A stretch of DNA of 24,279 bases, from the NCBI GenBank assembly GCA_020722685.1, contig DYKH01000014.1, positions 1-24,279 on the forward strand. Direction: 5' to 3'. Position 1 is the first letter of the stretch, and every line of letters starts with the position of its first letter. The notes below the pieces were generated by a model. The model searched no databases, was not told the DNA's origin, and worked only from the letters and a program-made list of their open reading frames with translations. The position numbers and the translations under genes were made by a program. This DNA is from Caldithrix sp. Its GTDB lineage: Bacteria; KSB1; UBA2214; DYKH01. Below, piece after piece: positions 8,223 to 15,998 of this stretch.

Positions 8223-8477
8223 TCAGAAGTATCCCAGGGACTGCAGGCGTTTCCGAATGGCCTCTATCTCTTCCTTGCTCAACTCTGCTTCGTCATGCTT
8301 CTCCACCATTTTGGTTGTATAGCCGGACGAGGCCAAATCCCGTAAGACATAAACGATAAAGTCGGTGACGGAGTTGAAGCCGCTCCCTTCTACAATCTTT
8401 GCCAGGCGATTGTAAAGAATGCGCGGAATCTTGATGGTCACCTTGCTCTCGCCCGGTTTCTTAGGCTTGACACTCAT
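8223..8477 (-). CDS. Ribbon-helix-helix (CopG/Arc-like) small protein, first gene of sulfate operon
   Basis: This is an 84-residue protein with a basic N-terminus and a beta strand KVTIKIPR followed by two helices (about residues 19-50, YNRLAKIVEG and VTDFIVYVLRDL). This is the layout of a ribbon-helix-helix DNA-binding domain. A charged helical tail follows (KEEIEAIRKRLQSLGYF). The start ATG is fixed by TAGGAG seven bases upstream. It is the first gene of the unit that continues into sat (61-bp gap) and cysC. By position it could be an autoregulator of sulfate activation; an alternative is an antitoxin-like protein without a toxin partner. Its target is not shown by sequence, but a 13-bp palindrome lies beside the promoter. 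Confidence 0.75.
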   Translation of the reverse strand: MSVKPKKPGESKVTIKIPRILYNRLAKIVEGSGFNSVTDFIVYVLRDLASSGYTTKMVEKHDEAELSKEEIEAIRKRLQSLGYF

Positions 8478-8503
8478 ATTGCACTCCTATAAGAGATACG
8501 GCT

Positions 8504-8532
8504 AAAATAGGGGATTCAATCAGAAAAGTCAA
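8504..8532 (-). promoter_or_regulatory. Sigma70-like promoter of RHH-sat-cysC
   Basis: On the minus strand TTGACT (8527-8532) and TATTTT (8504-8509) are separated by exactly 17 bp, 26 bp upstream of the RHH start codon. It is a strong match to the housekeeping promoter pattern and gives a very short leader. Confidence 0.6.
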
Positions 8533-8537
8533 GCGAT

Positions 8538-8550
8538 AAATTGGCAATTT
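8538..8550. promoter_or_regulatory. Possible operator palindrome next to the -35 box
   Basis: AAATTGGCAATTT is a 13-bp palindrome (5-bp arms, 3-bp centre) starting 6 bp upstream of the minus-strand -35 box. Its position and symmetry suit a dimeric ribbon-helix-helix protein such as the one encoded by the first gene. Binding is inference. Confidence 0.35.
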
Positions 8551-8659
8551 CACGGGCGAAGGGGAATTCTCATTCGTCCGCCGGACAGCATTCGCCATAA
8601 GCTGTTTACACCTTGACAATTGGCCGTTAGGGAGAGACCTCGGCAGAAAGAAAATTACC

Positions 8660-8688
8660 TTGAAATTGCTGCCGTTATTTTGTACTTT
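8660..8688 (+). promoter_or_regulatory. Probable promoter of the M2 peptidase gene
   Basis: TTGAAA (8660-8665) and TACTTT (8683-8688) are spaced by 17 bp and lie 44 bp before the peptidase start codon. They are preceded by a region with no ORF. The match is moderate. Confidence 0.4.
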
Positions 8689-8732
8689 TCCCGCCGAATT
8701 AAAAAGCTATCTACCTCATTTGGAGAGGAACA

Positions 8733-10409
8733 ATGAAGACTTTGCGAAAGGCCGTTTTGCTTGCCGCCGGCTTGATGCTTTTGGGCTGTGGCTCTAATTT
8801 GCAGGAGAGAAAGTTGGACGAGTTTATCCAATCACATTTGCAAAAGGTTGTGCCTCTGTCAAAAGAGGCGAACCTCGCCTATTGGAGCGCCGCTACCATG
8901 GGCAAGGCGGAGGATTACAGCCGGTACAGTGATTTGGAATTGCAGCTACGGCGAATTTATAGTAATGCCGAGGAATTTTCCCTGCTGAAGCAGTTGAAGG
9001 AGTCGAAAAAAGTAAAGAATCCCGAGCTGGCCCGGCAACTGGAGGTGCTTTACAATAGCTATCTGGAAAATCAAATCGAGCCGGAGTTGCTCAAGAAGAT
9101 TGTCGATTTAGGTACCGAGGTGGAGAAAAAGTTTAGCACCTTTCGCGGAGAAATCGGCGGTAAAAAAGTCACCAGCAACGAAATCGAGGAAATCCTAAAA
9201 TCGGAAACGGACTCGAAGAAACGGCAGCTCGCCTGGTTGGCCAGCAAGCAGGTCGGCAAAGAGGTGGCGCAGGACCTCATCGAATTGGTCAAACTGCGCA
9301 ATGAAGCGGCGCGCAAGCTCGGTTTCGCCAACTATCATATTCTGTCCCTGACGACCGGCGAACAGGATGTCAAGGAGCTGGATCAGATTTTTTCCGAGCT
9401 GGAGGCTTTGACAAATGGCCCGTTCGCCAATTTGAAGGCCGAGTTGGATAGCGTTTTGGCCGACCGCTACCGCGTTCCAGTCACTGCGCTGATGCCCTGG
9501 CACTATCATGATCCGTTTTTCCAGGAAACGCCGCAGGTTTACGATTTGGATTTGGATGCTTATTATCAAGGCAAAGACGTCAAAGAGCTGGCCACCAGAT
9601 TCTATTCTGACATCGGCCTTCCAGTGGAGGAGATTTTGCAGAACAGCGATCTATACGAGCGGGAAGGCAAGAATCCGCATGCTTTCTGTACGGACATAGA
9701 TCGCGCAGGGGACGTGCGCATCCTGTGCAATCTCAAGAACAATGAGCGCTGGATGGAAACCACTTTGCACGAGTTGGGGCATGCCGTTTATGACAAGTAT
9801 CGTGATCCGAACTTGCCGTTCCTTTTGCGCTCGCCGGCGCACACGTTTACGACCGAGGCAGTCGCTATGTTTTTTGGCCGCCTGAGTCGCAATGCGACCT
9901 GGATGCAGCAGATGCTGGGGCTTTCAGACCAGGAGCGCACCAAGCTGGATACCATCTGTCGCAAATATGCCCAACTGAAACAACTTATTTTCGCTCGCTG
10001 GGCGATGGTGATGTATGCCTTCGAGAAAGAACTGTACGCGAATCCCGACCAAGACCTAAACTCGCTGTGGTGGGCGATGGTCGAAAAGTACCAATACTTA
10101 AAAAAGCCGGCAAATCGCAACGAGCCGGATTGGGCGGCCAAGATTCACTTTGCCATCGCGCCTTGCTATTATCACAACTATTTGTTAGGGGAGCTTTTGG
10201 CATCCCAGTTGCACCATTATTTGGTGGATAAGGTGCTCCTGTTGGAATCAGACAAAGGCGTTAGCTATGTGGGTCAAGCCCAGGTGGGTCGCTTCTTCAA
10301 GAGCAAAGTGTTCGAGCCGGGCGCCCTCTATCGCTGGAACGAGATGATTAGCCGGGCGAGCGGCGAATCTCTGACCGCGAAATATTTCGTGCAACAATTT
10401 GTTCAATAG
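8733..10409 (+). CDS. M2 family (ACE-like) zinc metallopeptidase lipoprotein
   Basis: This 558-residue peptidase is of the M2 (angiotensin-converting-enzyme-like) family. The zinc motif HELGH is at residues 346-350 and the third ligand is E375 in TTEAVAMFF. PWHYHDPFFQE (~255-265) matches the conserved family segment. The protein is almost wholly helical with charged repeats before the active site, as in other M2 enzymes. The N-terminus is a lipoprotein signal with lipobox LLGC (C19), so it is likely anchored to an envelope membrane facing the periplasm or the outside. The ATG has GGAGAGG just upstream. The likely role is dipeptidyl-carboxypeptidase-type peptide trimming; the substrate is unknown. 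It is transcribed divergently from the sulfate operon. Confidence 0.88.
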   Translation: MKTLRKAVLLAAGLMLLGCGSNLQERKLDEFIQSHLQKVVPLSKEANLAYWSAATMGKAEDYSRYSDLELQLRRIYSNAEEFSLLKQLKESKKVKNPELARQLEVLYNSYLENQIEPELLKKIVDLGTEVEKKFSTFRGEIGGKKVTSNEIEEILKSETDSKKRQLAWLASKQVGKEVAQDLIELVKLRNEAARKLGFANYHILSLTTGEQDVKELDQIFSELEALTNGPFANLKAELDSVLADRYRVPVTALMPWHYHDPFFQETPQVYDLDLDAYYQGKDVKELATRFYSDIGLPVEEILQNSDLYEREGKNPHAFCTDIDRAGDVRILCNLKNNERWMETTLHELGHAVYDKYRDPNLPFLLRSPAHTFTTEAVAMFFGRLSRNATWMQQMLGLSDQERTKLDTICRKYAQLKQLIFARWAMVMYAFEKELYANPDQDLNSLWWAMVEKYQYLKKPANRNEPDWAAKIHFAIAPCYYHNYLLGELLASQLHHYLVDKVLLLESDKGVSYVGQAQVGRFFKSKVFEPGALYRWNEMISRASGESLTAKYFVQQFVQ

Positions 10410-10495
10410 GAAGGCTTTTGACGTTTGCCAAGCACTGGGGTTTGTCGGTGTGGCTGAAAAAATGGGTCATCGTTTAGTTACACGAGGTAGTAGTA

Positions 10496-11827
10496 ATGAA
10501 TCGCATCGATAGGGGGATGATAAAGATCATGCCGGATGGTACGGAAAAACACGTCAACCCGTTTACCGGCACCGAGGTTTGGTTCATTCCCGGTAGAAAG
10601 AATAGACCTTCATTCACTACGGTTTCAAGCAAGGCAAAAAAGATCAAAAGGAAGGTGCCGGAAGATTACTGCAATTTTTGCCCAAGCCGCTACTTTAGCA
10701 CCCCGCCGGAAAAATCCCGGCTTGTTGCCGAGAACGGCCAGTACAAGATTCAAGAGCACGTCATGCCGGAGGACATCAATAAACAGGAGGCGCTATTCCG
10801 GCGCATTCCTAATCTGTTCGAGATTGTGACCATCAACTACTGGAAGAAGAATTTTGACTATCGCTTATCGGAGCGGAACAAGCGATGGAAAGAAAGTTAT
10901 CTTTCCAGCCGTGTGGGCAGGGAACACGTCATCTCCATCATTGATCTGAAGCTCAAGTATCTTGGTTATTCAGAGGAGGAAATAAAGAACATCGCGGTGG
11001 ATGAAAAATTCCAGATGGCCGATGCCTTTTTTGGCGGCGGCCACGAGTTGGTCATTCCCCGGCGACATTACGTCGAGAACGCCGAATACGATTCGCAATT
11101 GTTTTCTTCCGGGGAGCTTTCGCCGGAAGAACATTATCAGTATTTCAAATTTATCATTCAGTCCATGGAGGACATTTATCAGAATAACCGCTATGTGCGC
11201 TACATCGCCGTGTTCCAAAATTGGCTGAAGGAAGCCGGCGCCTCTTTTGATCACCTGCACAAACAGTTGGTCGCCTTGGACGAATGGGGCGTCTCCTTGG
11301 AGCGAGAGATGGATTTGGCTTATAGAAATCCCAACATGTACAATGAGTACGCGGCCAATTATGCTGCATATAACAACTATGTGATTTGTGAAAACGACCA
11401 CGCAATCGGCTTTGTCGACCTGGGCCACCGCCATCCGACTATCGCTATCTATTCAAAGAGCCCGCGGTGCCGGCCATCCTCGCATACTGATGAGGAGCTG
11501 CGGGGCTTCACGGATGTGGTACATGCCATTCACGCGGCGGCGGGATCGCAAATATCCTGCAACGAAGAGTGGTATTACATGCCGCGCGATAGCGTCATCC
11601 CGATTCCCTGGCACATTTTGATCAAATGGCGAATAAATATCCCGGCCGGGTTTGAAGGCGGTACGAAGGTCTATGTCAATCCCATGTCGCTTAAGGAGCT
11701 GCGCGATCATATCGTTCCCAGGCTGTTTAGCCTGCGCGAACAAAGGAAAATCGCCTGGATGAAAATCGCCGAGGAGTGTCCGGTAAAGCCCAATTCACTT
11801 CAGTATTATAAAAACGGAGTGGAATAA
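10496..11827 (+). CDS. DUF4921-like protein of the GalT/HIT superfamily
   Basis: This 443-residue protein has features of galactose-1-phosphate uridylyltransferase-like enzymes in the HIT superfamily. A CNFC pair at 59-62 may bind zinc. The key motif is GASFDHLHKQ, with HLHKQ at 253-257, comparable to the His-Pro-His-x-Gln nucleotidyl-transfer motif of GalT. A later segment with PIPWHILIKWR (~369-379) mirrors the second His-containing region of GalT. It best matches what I know as the DUF4921 family, whose substrate is not established. The predicted reaction is nucleotidyl transfer or phosphorolysis on a sugar- or nucleoside-phosphate. The start is supported by CGAGGT upstream. It follows the M2 peptidase by 86 bp. 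Confidence 0.7.
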   Translation: MNRIDRGMIKIMPDGTEKHVNPFTGTEVWFIPGRKNRPSFTTVSSKAKKIKRKVPEDYCNFCPSRYFSTPPEKSRLVAENGQYKIQEHVMPEDINKQEALFRRIPNLFEIVTINYWKKNFDYRLSERNKRWKESYLSSRVGREHVISIIDLKLKYLGYSEEEIKNIAVDEKFQMADAFFGGGHELVIPRRHYVENAEYDSQLFSSGELSPEEHYQYFKFIIQSMEDIYQNNRYVRYIAVFQNWLKEAGASFDHLHKQLVALDEWGVSLEREMDLAYRNPNMYNEYAANYAAYNNYVICENDHAIGFVDLGHRHPTIAIYSKSPRCRPSSHTDEELRGFTDVVHAIHAAAGSQISCNEEWYYMPRDSVIPIPWHILIKWRINIPAGFEGGTKVYVNPMSLKELRDHIVPRLFSLREQRKIAWMKIAEECPVKPNSLQYYKNGVE

Positions 11828-11862
11828 AAATTGTCGGGGATCGAAATCATAAAGGCAGGATT

Positions 11863-12513
11863 TTGAGAAGGATTCTTAAAGCTATTGCATCCGTTTGTGC
11901 CAAAAGTGGTGTGGGCAGATGCACGCCGATCTTGCCGTGGCTCAGTCTTTTGCCGATTATTCTAAATTGTAAGACACCGTTTTCAACTCGGGATCCTGAA
12001 CCTCCCAAGTCTAATCAATCTTCTTGGATTCAACCCACTTCCCCAAGCTATGTAATGATGAATTTGCGTAATTCCATAGCCGAGAAAAACATTACCAATT
12101 ACCTACGCTGTTTGGCGGATACCGGCACTTCTTCCAAACAGTTCCGTTTTGTGCCGGAAGCAACGGTGGCCAACGCCAATCCGGGATTGTTTCTCCGTTG
12201 GGGTATTGAAGAGGAGAGAAACTACCTTAATCAATTGATCCTGTACCTGCCAAAGGATTCAACAAGCCAGTTGACTCTCTCACCGCTCAAAGAGGATACG
12301 TTTCCGCCGGACTCGGTGATCCTTGTCCAGGACTATCGGTTGATTATGAAATACAAATGTGAGGCCGGGGAATGCCCTACGGCCATGTCCGGGCAAGCCG
12401 AATTTCGACTCATTCGCAATACGGAAGATTTCTGGTACATTCATCGTTGGACCGACAATGCCACCGGCGATGAGCCATCTTGGAGTGCGCTCAAAGCCAA
12501 ATTTGGTAAATGA
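11863..12513 (+). CDS. Hypothetical lipoprotein
   Basis: This 216-residue protein has a long N-terminus, a hydrophobic stretch (~24-35) and a lipobox-like IILNC (C36), suggesting a lipoprotein. After a Pro-rich linker, the segment WIQPTSPSYVMMNLRNSIAEKN introduces a compact alpha/beta domain. That domain ends in an ..FWYIHRWTDNATGDEPSWSALKA.. motif, a pattern like NTF2/SnoaL-type domains. I recall similar anonymous lipoproteins in KSB1/Calditrichota-type genomes, but no function is known. The start is a TTG at 11863 with AGGCAGGA close upstream; the spacing is short, so the exact start is uncertain. It follows the DUF4921-like gene by 35 bp and is probably in the same transcription unit. Confidence 0.55.
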   Translation: MRRILKAIASVCAKSGVGRCTPILPWLSLLPIILNCKTPFSTRDPEPPKSNQSSWIQPTSPSYVMMNLRNSIAEKNITNYLRCLADTGTSSKQFRFVPEATVANANPGLFLRWGIEEERNYLNQLILYLPKDSTSQLTLSPLKEDTFPPDSVILVQDYRLIMKYKCEAGECPTAMSGQAEFRLIRNTEDFWYIHRWTDNATGDEPSWSALKAKFGK

Positions 12514-12638
12514 CCACGCGCTTTGGATTTGATCCCCGGCTAAAGATTTCCCCTAGTCATGACCCTAGGGATGTACGTTTTACAGGAAAGAACTGAAAAT
12601 CCCCGGCATCCAAAAGCCGATTACCGCAAACAAAGCAA

Positions 12639-13748
12639 ATGAAACGACGACACCGGCAAATACGACCGCTTCGACCAGACTCCGGCCGCACCAACACGCT
12701 GGCAATTGGATTGGCTGTTTTGGCCGCGGCTTTGGCATTGCTGCAGTTTGTGGCCATCCCTTATTTAAGCAAGCCGAAAACCCCCGAGTATTTGCAGGAC
12801 AAAGAAGCTAAGGAAGTATCCCAACTCGTCGTGGGGGTGTTGGCAGAGTATAACATTCGCGATAAATGGATTGCCAAACGGAAGGGCTATTTCGAAGTCG
12901 GCGTGCCGAGCAGCTTGCGGTTGTACGATTTGTATGCCGAGATAAAGGCGCGACTGGAAATTTCGGATGCGCAGGTCATCAAATGCTCTGAGGATGCAAA
13001 GACGAACAAAATCGATCTGACCGTCGGCAGGGATGACAAGATGGGGGACAGATTCGTTTTGGTGCAAAGGGCGATACCGCCCACAAAGACCGGGACAGCG
13101 GCGATCATCATCGATGATTTTGGCTACAGCTATGACAGCGTGGTGAAAGAATTCATTCTTTTTCCAAAGCGCCTGACGTTATCAATCATTCCGGGCTTGA
13201 AGGAGTCGACCCAAGTGGCGCGCGAGGCGCAATTGGCGCAAAAGGAAGTCCTCATTCACCTGCCCATGGAGCCGCTGGAGGAAAAGTACAGCGACGAGGG
13301 CTTTACCATCCTGACCGGCCAAGATCCCGGCATCGTCCGGCTACGGATTCGCCGCGCCTGTTCTGTATTGCCCATGTCGGTGGGCATCAATAATCACCAG
13401 GGTTCCAAAGCCACGGCAGACGCCGAGCTCATGCGGGTGGTGATGAGTGAGATCAAAGCCACCGGGCGATTCTTCATCGATAGTCGTACCAATCCGGAAA
13501 GCGTGGCTCTGTCCGTGGCCAAAAGCATGAAGCTTCGCTCCGCAGCAAATCAGGTTTTTCTGGACGCGGAAGATGACGAGGAATTCATCTCCGCACAACT
13601 GAAAAAGCTGTCGGAATTGGCGACGGCAAAGGGCAAGGCAATTGCCATTGGGCACGTCCGCAAGAAAACCTTGCGCGTCTTGAAAAGCGAGCTGCCGGCT
13701 TTGGAGGCCCGCGGCATCGAATTGGTTTTTGTGTCAGCGGTGCTGTGA
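12639..13748 (+). CDS. Divergent polysaccharide deacetylase (YibQ/DUF610 type)
   Basis: This 369-residue protein has an N-terminal membrane anchor (residues ~20-42) and a short strand-helix region to ~145. A divergent polysaccharide deacetylase domain follows from ~152. Family motifs are IIIDDFGYS (156-164, with the metal-site-like DD at 159-160), HLPMEP (207-212), GINNHQGS (249-256) and FFIDSRT (278-284). It is expected to face the periplasm, where YibQ-type proteins are thought to act on the cell envelope; the substrate has not been settled. Only a weak ribosome-binding site is visible. The 125 bp before it contain no gene. About 50 bp after the stop is a hairpin (13798-13830) without a T-run. 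Confidence 0.8.
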   Translation: MKRRHRQIRPLRPDSGRTNTLAIGLAVLAAALALLQFVAIPYLSKPKTPEYLQDKEAKEVSQLVVGVLAEYNIRDKWIAKRKGYFEVGVPSSLRLYDLYAEIKARLEISDAQVIKCSEDAKTNKIDLTVGRDDKMGDRFVLVQRAIPPTKTGTAAIIIDDFGYSYDSVVKEFILFPKRLTLSIIPGLKESTQVAREAQLAQKEVLIHLPMEPLEEKYSDEGFTILTGQDPGIVRLRIRRACSVLPMSVGINNHQGSKATADAELMRVVMSEIKATGRFFIDSRTNPESVALSVAKSMKLRSAANQVFLDAEDDEEFISAQLKKLSELATAKGKAIAIGHVRKKTLRVLKSELPALEARGIELVFVSAVL

Positions 13749-14032
13749 TCCGGCGAACGTCTGGCGGCTTCCCCAACAATCACGGCTTGTAGAGTACGGC
13801 AAAAAGTAGAAAGCCAGCGCTTACTTTGCCAAAAGACCGCACCTTGCCACTGGAGGAGGATGCAGCCCGGAAATTGTGCGGAGGCAACGCAGCCCCGGAG
13901 AAAACTGCAGAGCGCTGCAAATGACCACGCTGCGAGAGAGCCAGGCAAAATGGGCGCTCGACCGTACACCTGTTCGACTCATCTCAATTGGCCTTTTCGA
14001 CAGTGTCTTCAAGCTCGTTCCTTAGCAAACTA
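13749..14032. other. Intergenic region without recognised gene
   Basis: I see no supported gene here. A stem of nine pairs with a 2-nt bulge can form at 13798-13830 (GGCAAA.. with TACTTTGCC) after the deacetylase stop; no T-run follows, so it is at most a weak terminator. An ATG at 13860 has GGAGGAGG directly before it. Its 60-codon frame runs into the mobile element and has no protein-like pattern. The promoter of the following operon may lie here, cut off from its gene by the element at 14033-14160. Confidence 0.4.
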
Positions 14033-14160
14033 TACTCGTTAAGGGTCGCTTTTTCATGTCATGCCTGTGAAGACAGGCATCTCCTAACCACCTGTTCACA
14101 AGGAGATTCCTGCATGCTCAGGAGTGACAAGATGGATGAAATTTCTACCCTCAACGAGTA
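14033..14160 (+). mobile_element. 128-bp MITE-like element, copy 2
   Basis: This copy has the same orientation as copy 1, is nearly identical to it along its whole length, and is exactly 128 bp with TA on both sides (14031-14032, 14161-14162). Differences are single bases, e.g. in the internal palindromes. It ends 43 bp before the start codon of the PdxJ-like gene, so it separates that operon from the upstream sequence or supplies part of its promoter. Confidence 0.85.
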
Positions 14161-14203
14161 TACCTAATCAAGCTTTATCATTCAAAACATGAAAGGGATG
14201 CTC

Positions 14204-14920
14204 ATGGCTCGAGTGTGCTTATGTGTCAACCAAGTAGCCCGGCTGCGTACGATGAACAAAGACAGTCAGCCGGATCCCGCGGCCATCGCCATAGCCGCTG
14301 AGATTGGCGGAGCGGATGGTATCGTCGCCATGCTGCGGGAAGATCGTTCCGACATCACCGATCGCGATGTAAGCGTGCTGAAGGAAGTGGTACATTCTCA
14401 CCTTAATCTGGTCATTCCTTTGAATGATGAAATGGTTAAGAAATGTATTCAGTGGCTGCCGGATATGGTGACCTTGGTGCCGGGGTCCCGTGCCGAAGGC
14501 AGGGTCGAGGAGACGTTGGATGTCACAGGCAATTTGGAGTACATCGAAGACGTCACGGCCGCGCTGCGAGCGAACAAAATCATCGTCAACCTGTTCATTA
14601 GCGCGGATACGCAGCAGGTGCGTTCCGCGGCCCGCGCCGGTGTGGATTATGTGCAGTTGAATACCTCGGTACTTTCGGCCATCGAGGACCTGGGATCGAT
14701 GACCGAACAACTTGAAAAGCTTGCATCCGTAGCATTGACTGCAAACAAGTTGGGACTGGGCGTTGCTGCTGGTCGAGGACTTTCCTATCAGAATATCCGT
14801 GAGTTGGCCGAGATTGCAGTGATCGAGGAGCTCAACGTTGGCCGGGCCATTATCTCGCGCGCTTTGCTCGTAGGGATGGAGCGAGCCATCACTGACATGA
14901 AATCACTCCTGAAACATTGA
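14204..14920 (+). CDS. PdxJ-fold protein lacking PdxJ catalytic residues
   Basis: This 238-residue protein aligns over its full length with pyridoxine 5'-phosphate synthase (PdxJ): LCVNQVARLR, QPDPAAIAIAAEIGGADGI, MLREDRSDITDRDV, NLVIP, VTLVPGSRAEG, a central NLFISAD strand and the late AAGRGLSY and LNVGRAIISRAL motifs. The residues known to act in E. coli PdxJ are changed: His45 is Met43, Glu72 is Val70, His193 is Arg191. The Asp-His pair of VNIDH is missing, and the HTG and GHAI loops are NTS and GRAI. The TIM-barrel is therefore probably kept for another task. ATG 14204 is chosen because AAAGGG lies at proper spacing before it; upstream in-frame ATGs at 14189 and 14198 lack this. It is the first gene of the operon. 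Confidence 0.75.
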   Translation: MARVCLCVNQVARLRTMNKDSQPDPAAIAIAAEIGGADGIVAMLREDRSDITDRDVSVLKEVVHSHLNLVIPLNDEMVKKCIQWLPDMVTLVPGSRAEGRVEETLDVTGNLEYIEDVTAALRANKIIVNLFISADTQQVRSAARAGVDYVQLNTSVLSAIEDLGSMTEQLEKLASVALTANKLGLGVAAGRGLSYQNIRELAEIAVIEELNVGRAIISRALLVGMERAITDMKSLLKH

Positions 14921-14934
14921 GGACCGAAACGTCT

Positions 14935-15471
14935 ATGAAAACCAAATTGCCAACCCTTTTTCCGGAATTCAACCTCATTCAAGATGCCGACCTGCGCCAG
15001 AAAACTTTGGCTTGCTGGATCGAGGCTATGGAGTTGGGCAACTGGGAGGTGGAGGATTTGGAGGAAATTCCATTCACTCTTCTCATCCCCAATTGCACGG
15101 TGAGTTTCCGCAAGCACGTACAGGCCGTGACGCAAACGGCCATCGTTTCGGCAAGAGTTCTCTCCCAGTATTACAGCAAAGACTTTACTTTGAACATGGA
15201 TTATATCGTTGCCGGTGGGCTGTTGCATGATGTCGGCAAACTACTGGAATTTCGCCGCGAGGACGGCCGCTTTCTCAAAAGTGCAAGTGGCAAACTGCTA
15301 CGACATCCGTTCAGCGGTTCGGGTATGGCGATGAAGCACGGCCTACCAGATGAGATCGTTCACATTATCGCCGTGCATGCCAAAGAGGGCGATGGCGGCT
15401 ATCGCAGCCCGGAAGCGGTGATTGTTCACCATGCGGATTTTATGAATTTTGAGCCGCTAAAAAATCCCTAA
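14935..15471 (+). CDS. HD-domain protein (predicted metal-dependent phosphohydrolase)
   Basis: This 178-residue HD-superfamily protein has histidine H61 (FRKHVQAV), the HD pair H98-D99 (GLLHDVGK), H124 (LLRHPF), H148 and a late aspartate D168 (HHADF). This is the metal-ligand order of HD phosphohydrolases. The N-terminal 50 residues are family-specific and the substrate is unknown. ATG 14935 is used, with GAGGA 11 bases upstream. A TTG at 14917 overlapping the previous stop codon is an alternative, and either suggests translational coupling to the PdxJ-like gene. The last 60 nt have a diverged second copy 587 bp downstream (15999-16058), after the hicBA pair. Confidence 0.8.
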   Translation: MKTKLPTLFPEFNLIQDADLRQKTLACWIEAMELGNWEVEDLEEIPFTLLIPNCTVSFRKHVQAVTQTAIVSARVLSQYYSKDFTLNMDYIVAGGLLHDVGKLLEFRREDGRFLKSASGKLLRHPFSGSGMAMKHGLPDEIVHIIAVHAKEGDGGYRSPEAVIVHHADFMNFEPLKNP

Positions 15472-15575
15472 ACTGACTAAAGCATCCCAAGCGGTTTTAG
15501 ATCGGCGCAGAATCTGTAACCAAGCCTTGGCTGCCAGAGAGGTGATGGTTTTCATCTCAACGTGGAGATTGTTTT

Positions 15576-15782
15576 ATGGATCTTACAATAGAATACGAAC
15601 AAGAGGAAGACGGACGCTGGTTAGCGGAAGTACTCGAACTGCCCGGAGTACTTGTTTATGGCGCGAGTTGTGATGAAGCAATAGCGAAGGTAGAGGCACT
15701 AGCCCTGCGAGTGCTCGCTGATCGTCTCGACCACGGCGAGAGCATAGCGAGTCCGATCAGCATTTCCTTTGCCGCCGCATGA
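15576..15782 (+). CDS. hicB: HicB-like antitoxin
   Basis: This 68-residue protein has the short HicB fold: an N-terminal strand with EEDGRWLAEVLELPGVLVYG, then a helix starting CDEAIAKVEALALRVLADRL. In this family the protein neutralises the HicA mRNA interferase and can regulate its own operon. The copy is the short form without an obvious C-terminal DNA-binding domain. GGAG lies eight bases before the ATG. The stop codon overlaps the hicA start (ATGA), so the two are translationally coupled. The antitoxin is first, the reverse of the classical hicA-hicB order but common among HicB-short modules. The 104 bp before it show no gene. The pair interrupts the HD-tryptophanase operon. Confidence 0.85.
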   Translation: MDLTIEYEQEEDGRWLAEVLELPGVLVYGASCDEAIAKVEALALRVLADRLDHGESIASPISISFAAA

Positions 15783-15991
15783 GTCAGTGGCGATCGACAA
15801 AGGCAAATCGTGTGCTATCTGCATTGCTGCGCATAGGCTGGAGCATAAAGCGCCAGAGTGGCTTACATCGTGTACTTTCCCGCCCGGGCTGGTCTGACGT
15901 AGTCTTTGCATTTCACGATAAGGAGGAGATTGGGCCGCGTATGTTGGCCCGAATCGCCAAATCAACCGGGCTCAGCGCGGAAGACTTGTAG
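15779..15991 (+). CDS. hicA: HicA-like toxin (mRNA interferase)
   Basis: This 70-residue protein is of the HicA family, small double-stranded-RNA-binding-fold toxins that cleave mRNA. It has the family pattern ALLRIGW, RQSGLHRVL with the candidate catalytic histidine H30, a VVFAFH strand, and the strongly conserved EIGPRMLARIAKSTGL near the C-terminus. It starts inside the hicB stop (ATGA). No damage is visible in either gene, so the module appears intact, unlike the second toxin-antitoxin module in this window. A CGGAAG..CTTCCG mini-hairpin spans its stop codon. Directly after it comes a 60-nt homologue of the HD gene's 3' end. Confidence 0.85.
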   Translation: MSQWRSTKANRVLSALLRIGWSIKRQSGLHRVLSRPGWSDVVFAFHDKEEIGPRMLARIAKSTGLSAEDL

Positions 15992-15998
15992 CTTCCGG

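Noticed and set aside
13860..14042. 60-codon ORF with GGAGGAGG directly before the ATG
   Set aside because: The spacing to the ATG is too short, the translation has no protein-like pattern, and it ends inside the mobile element.
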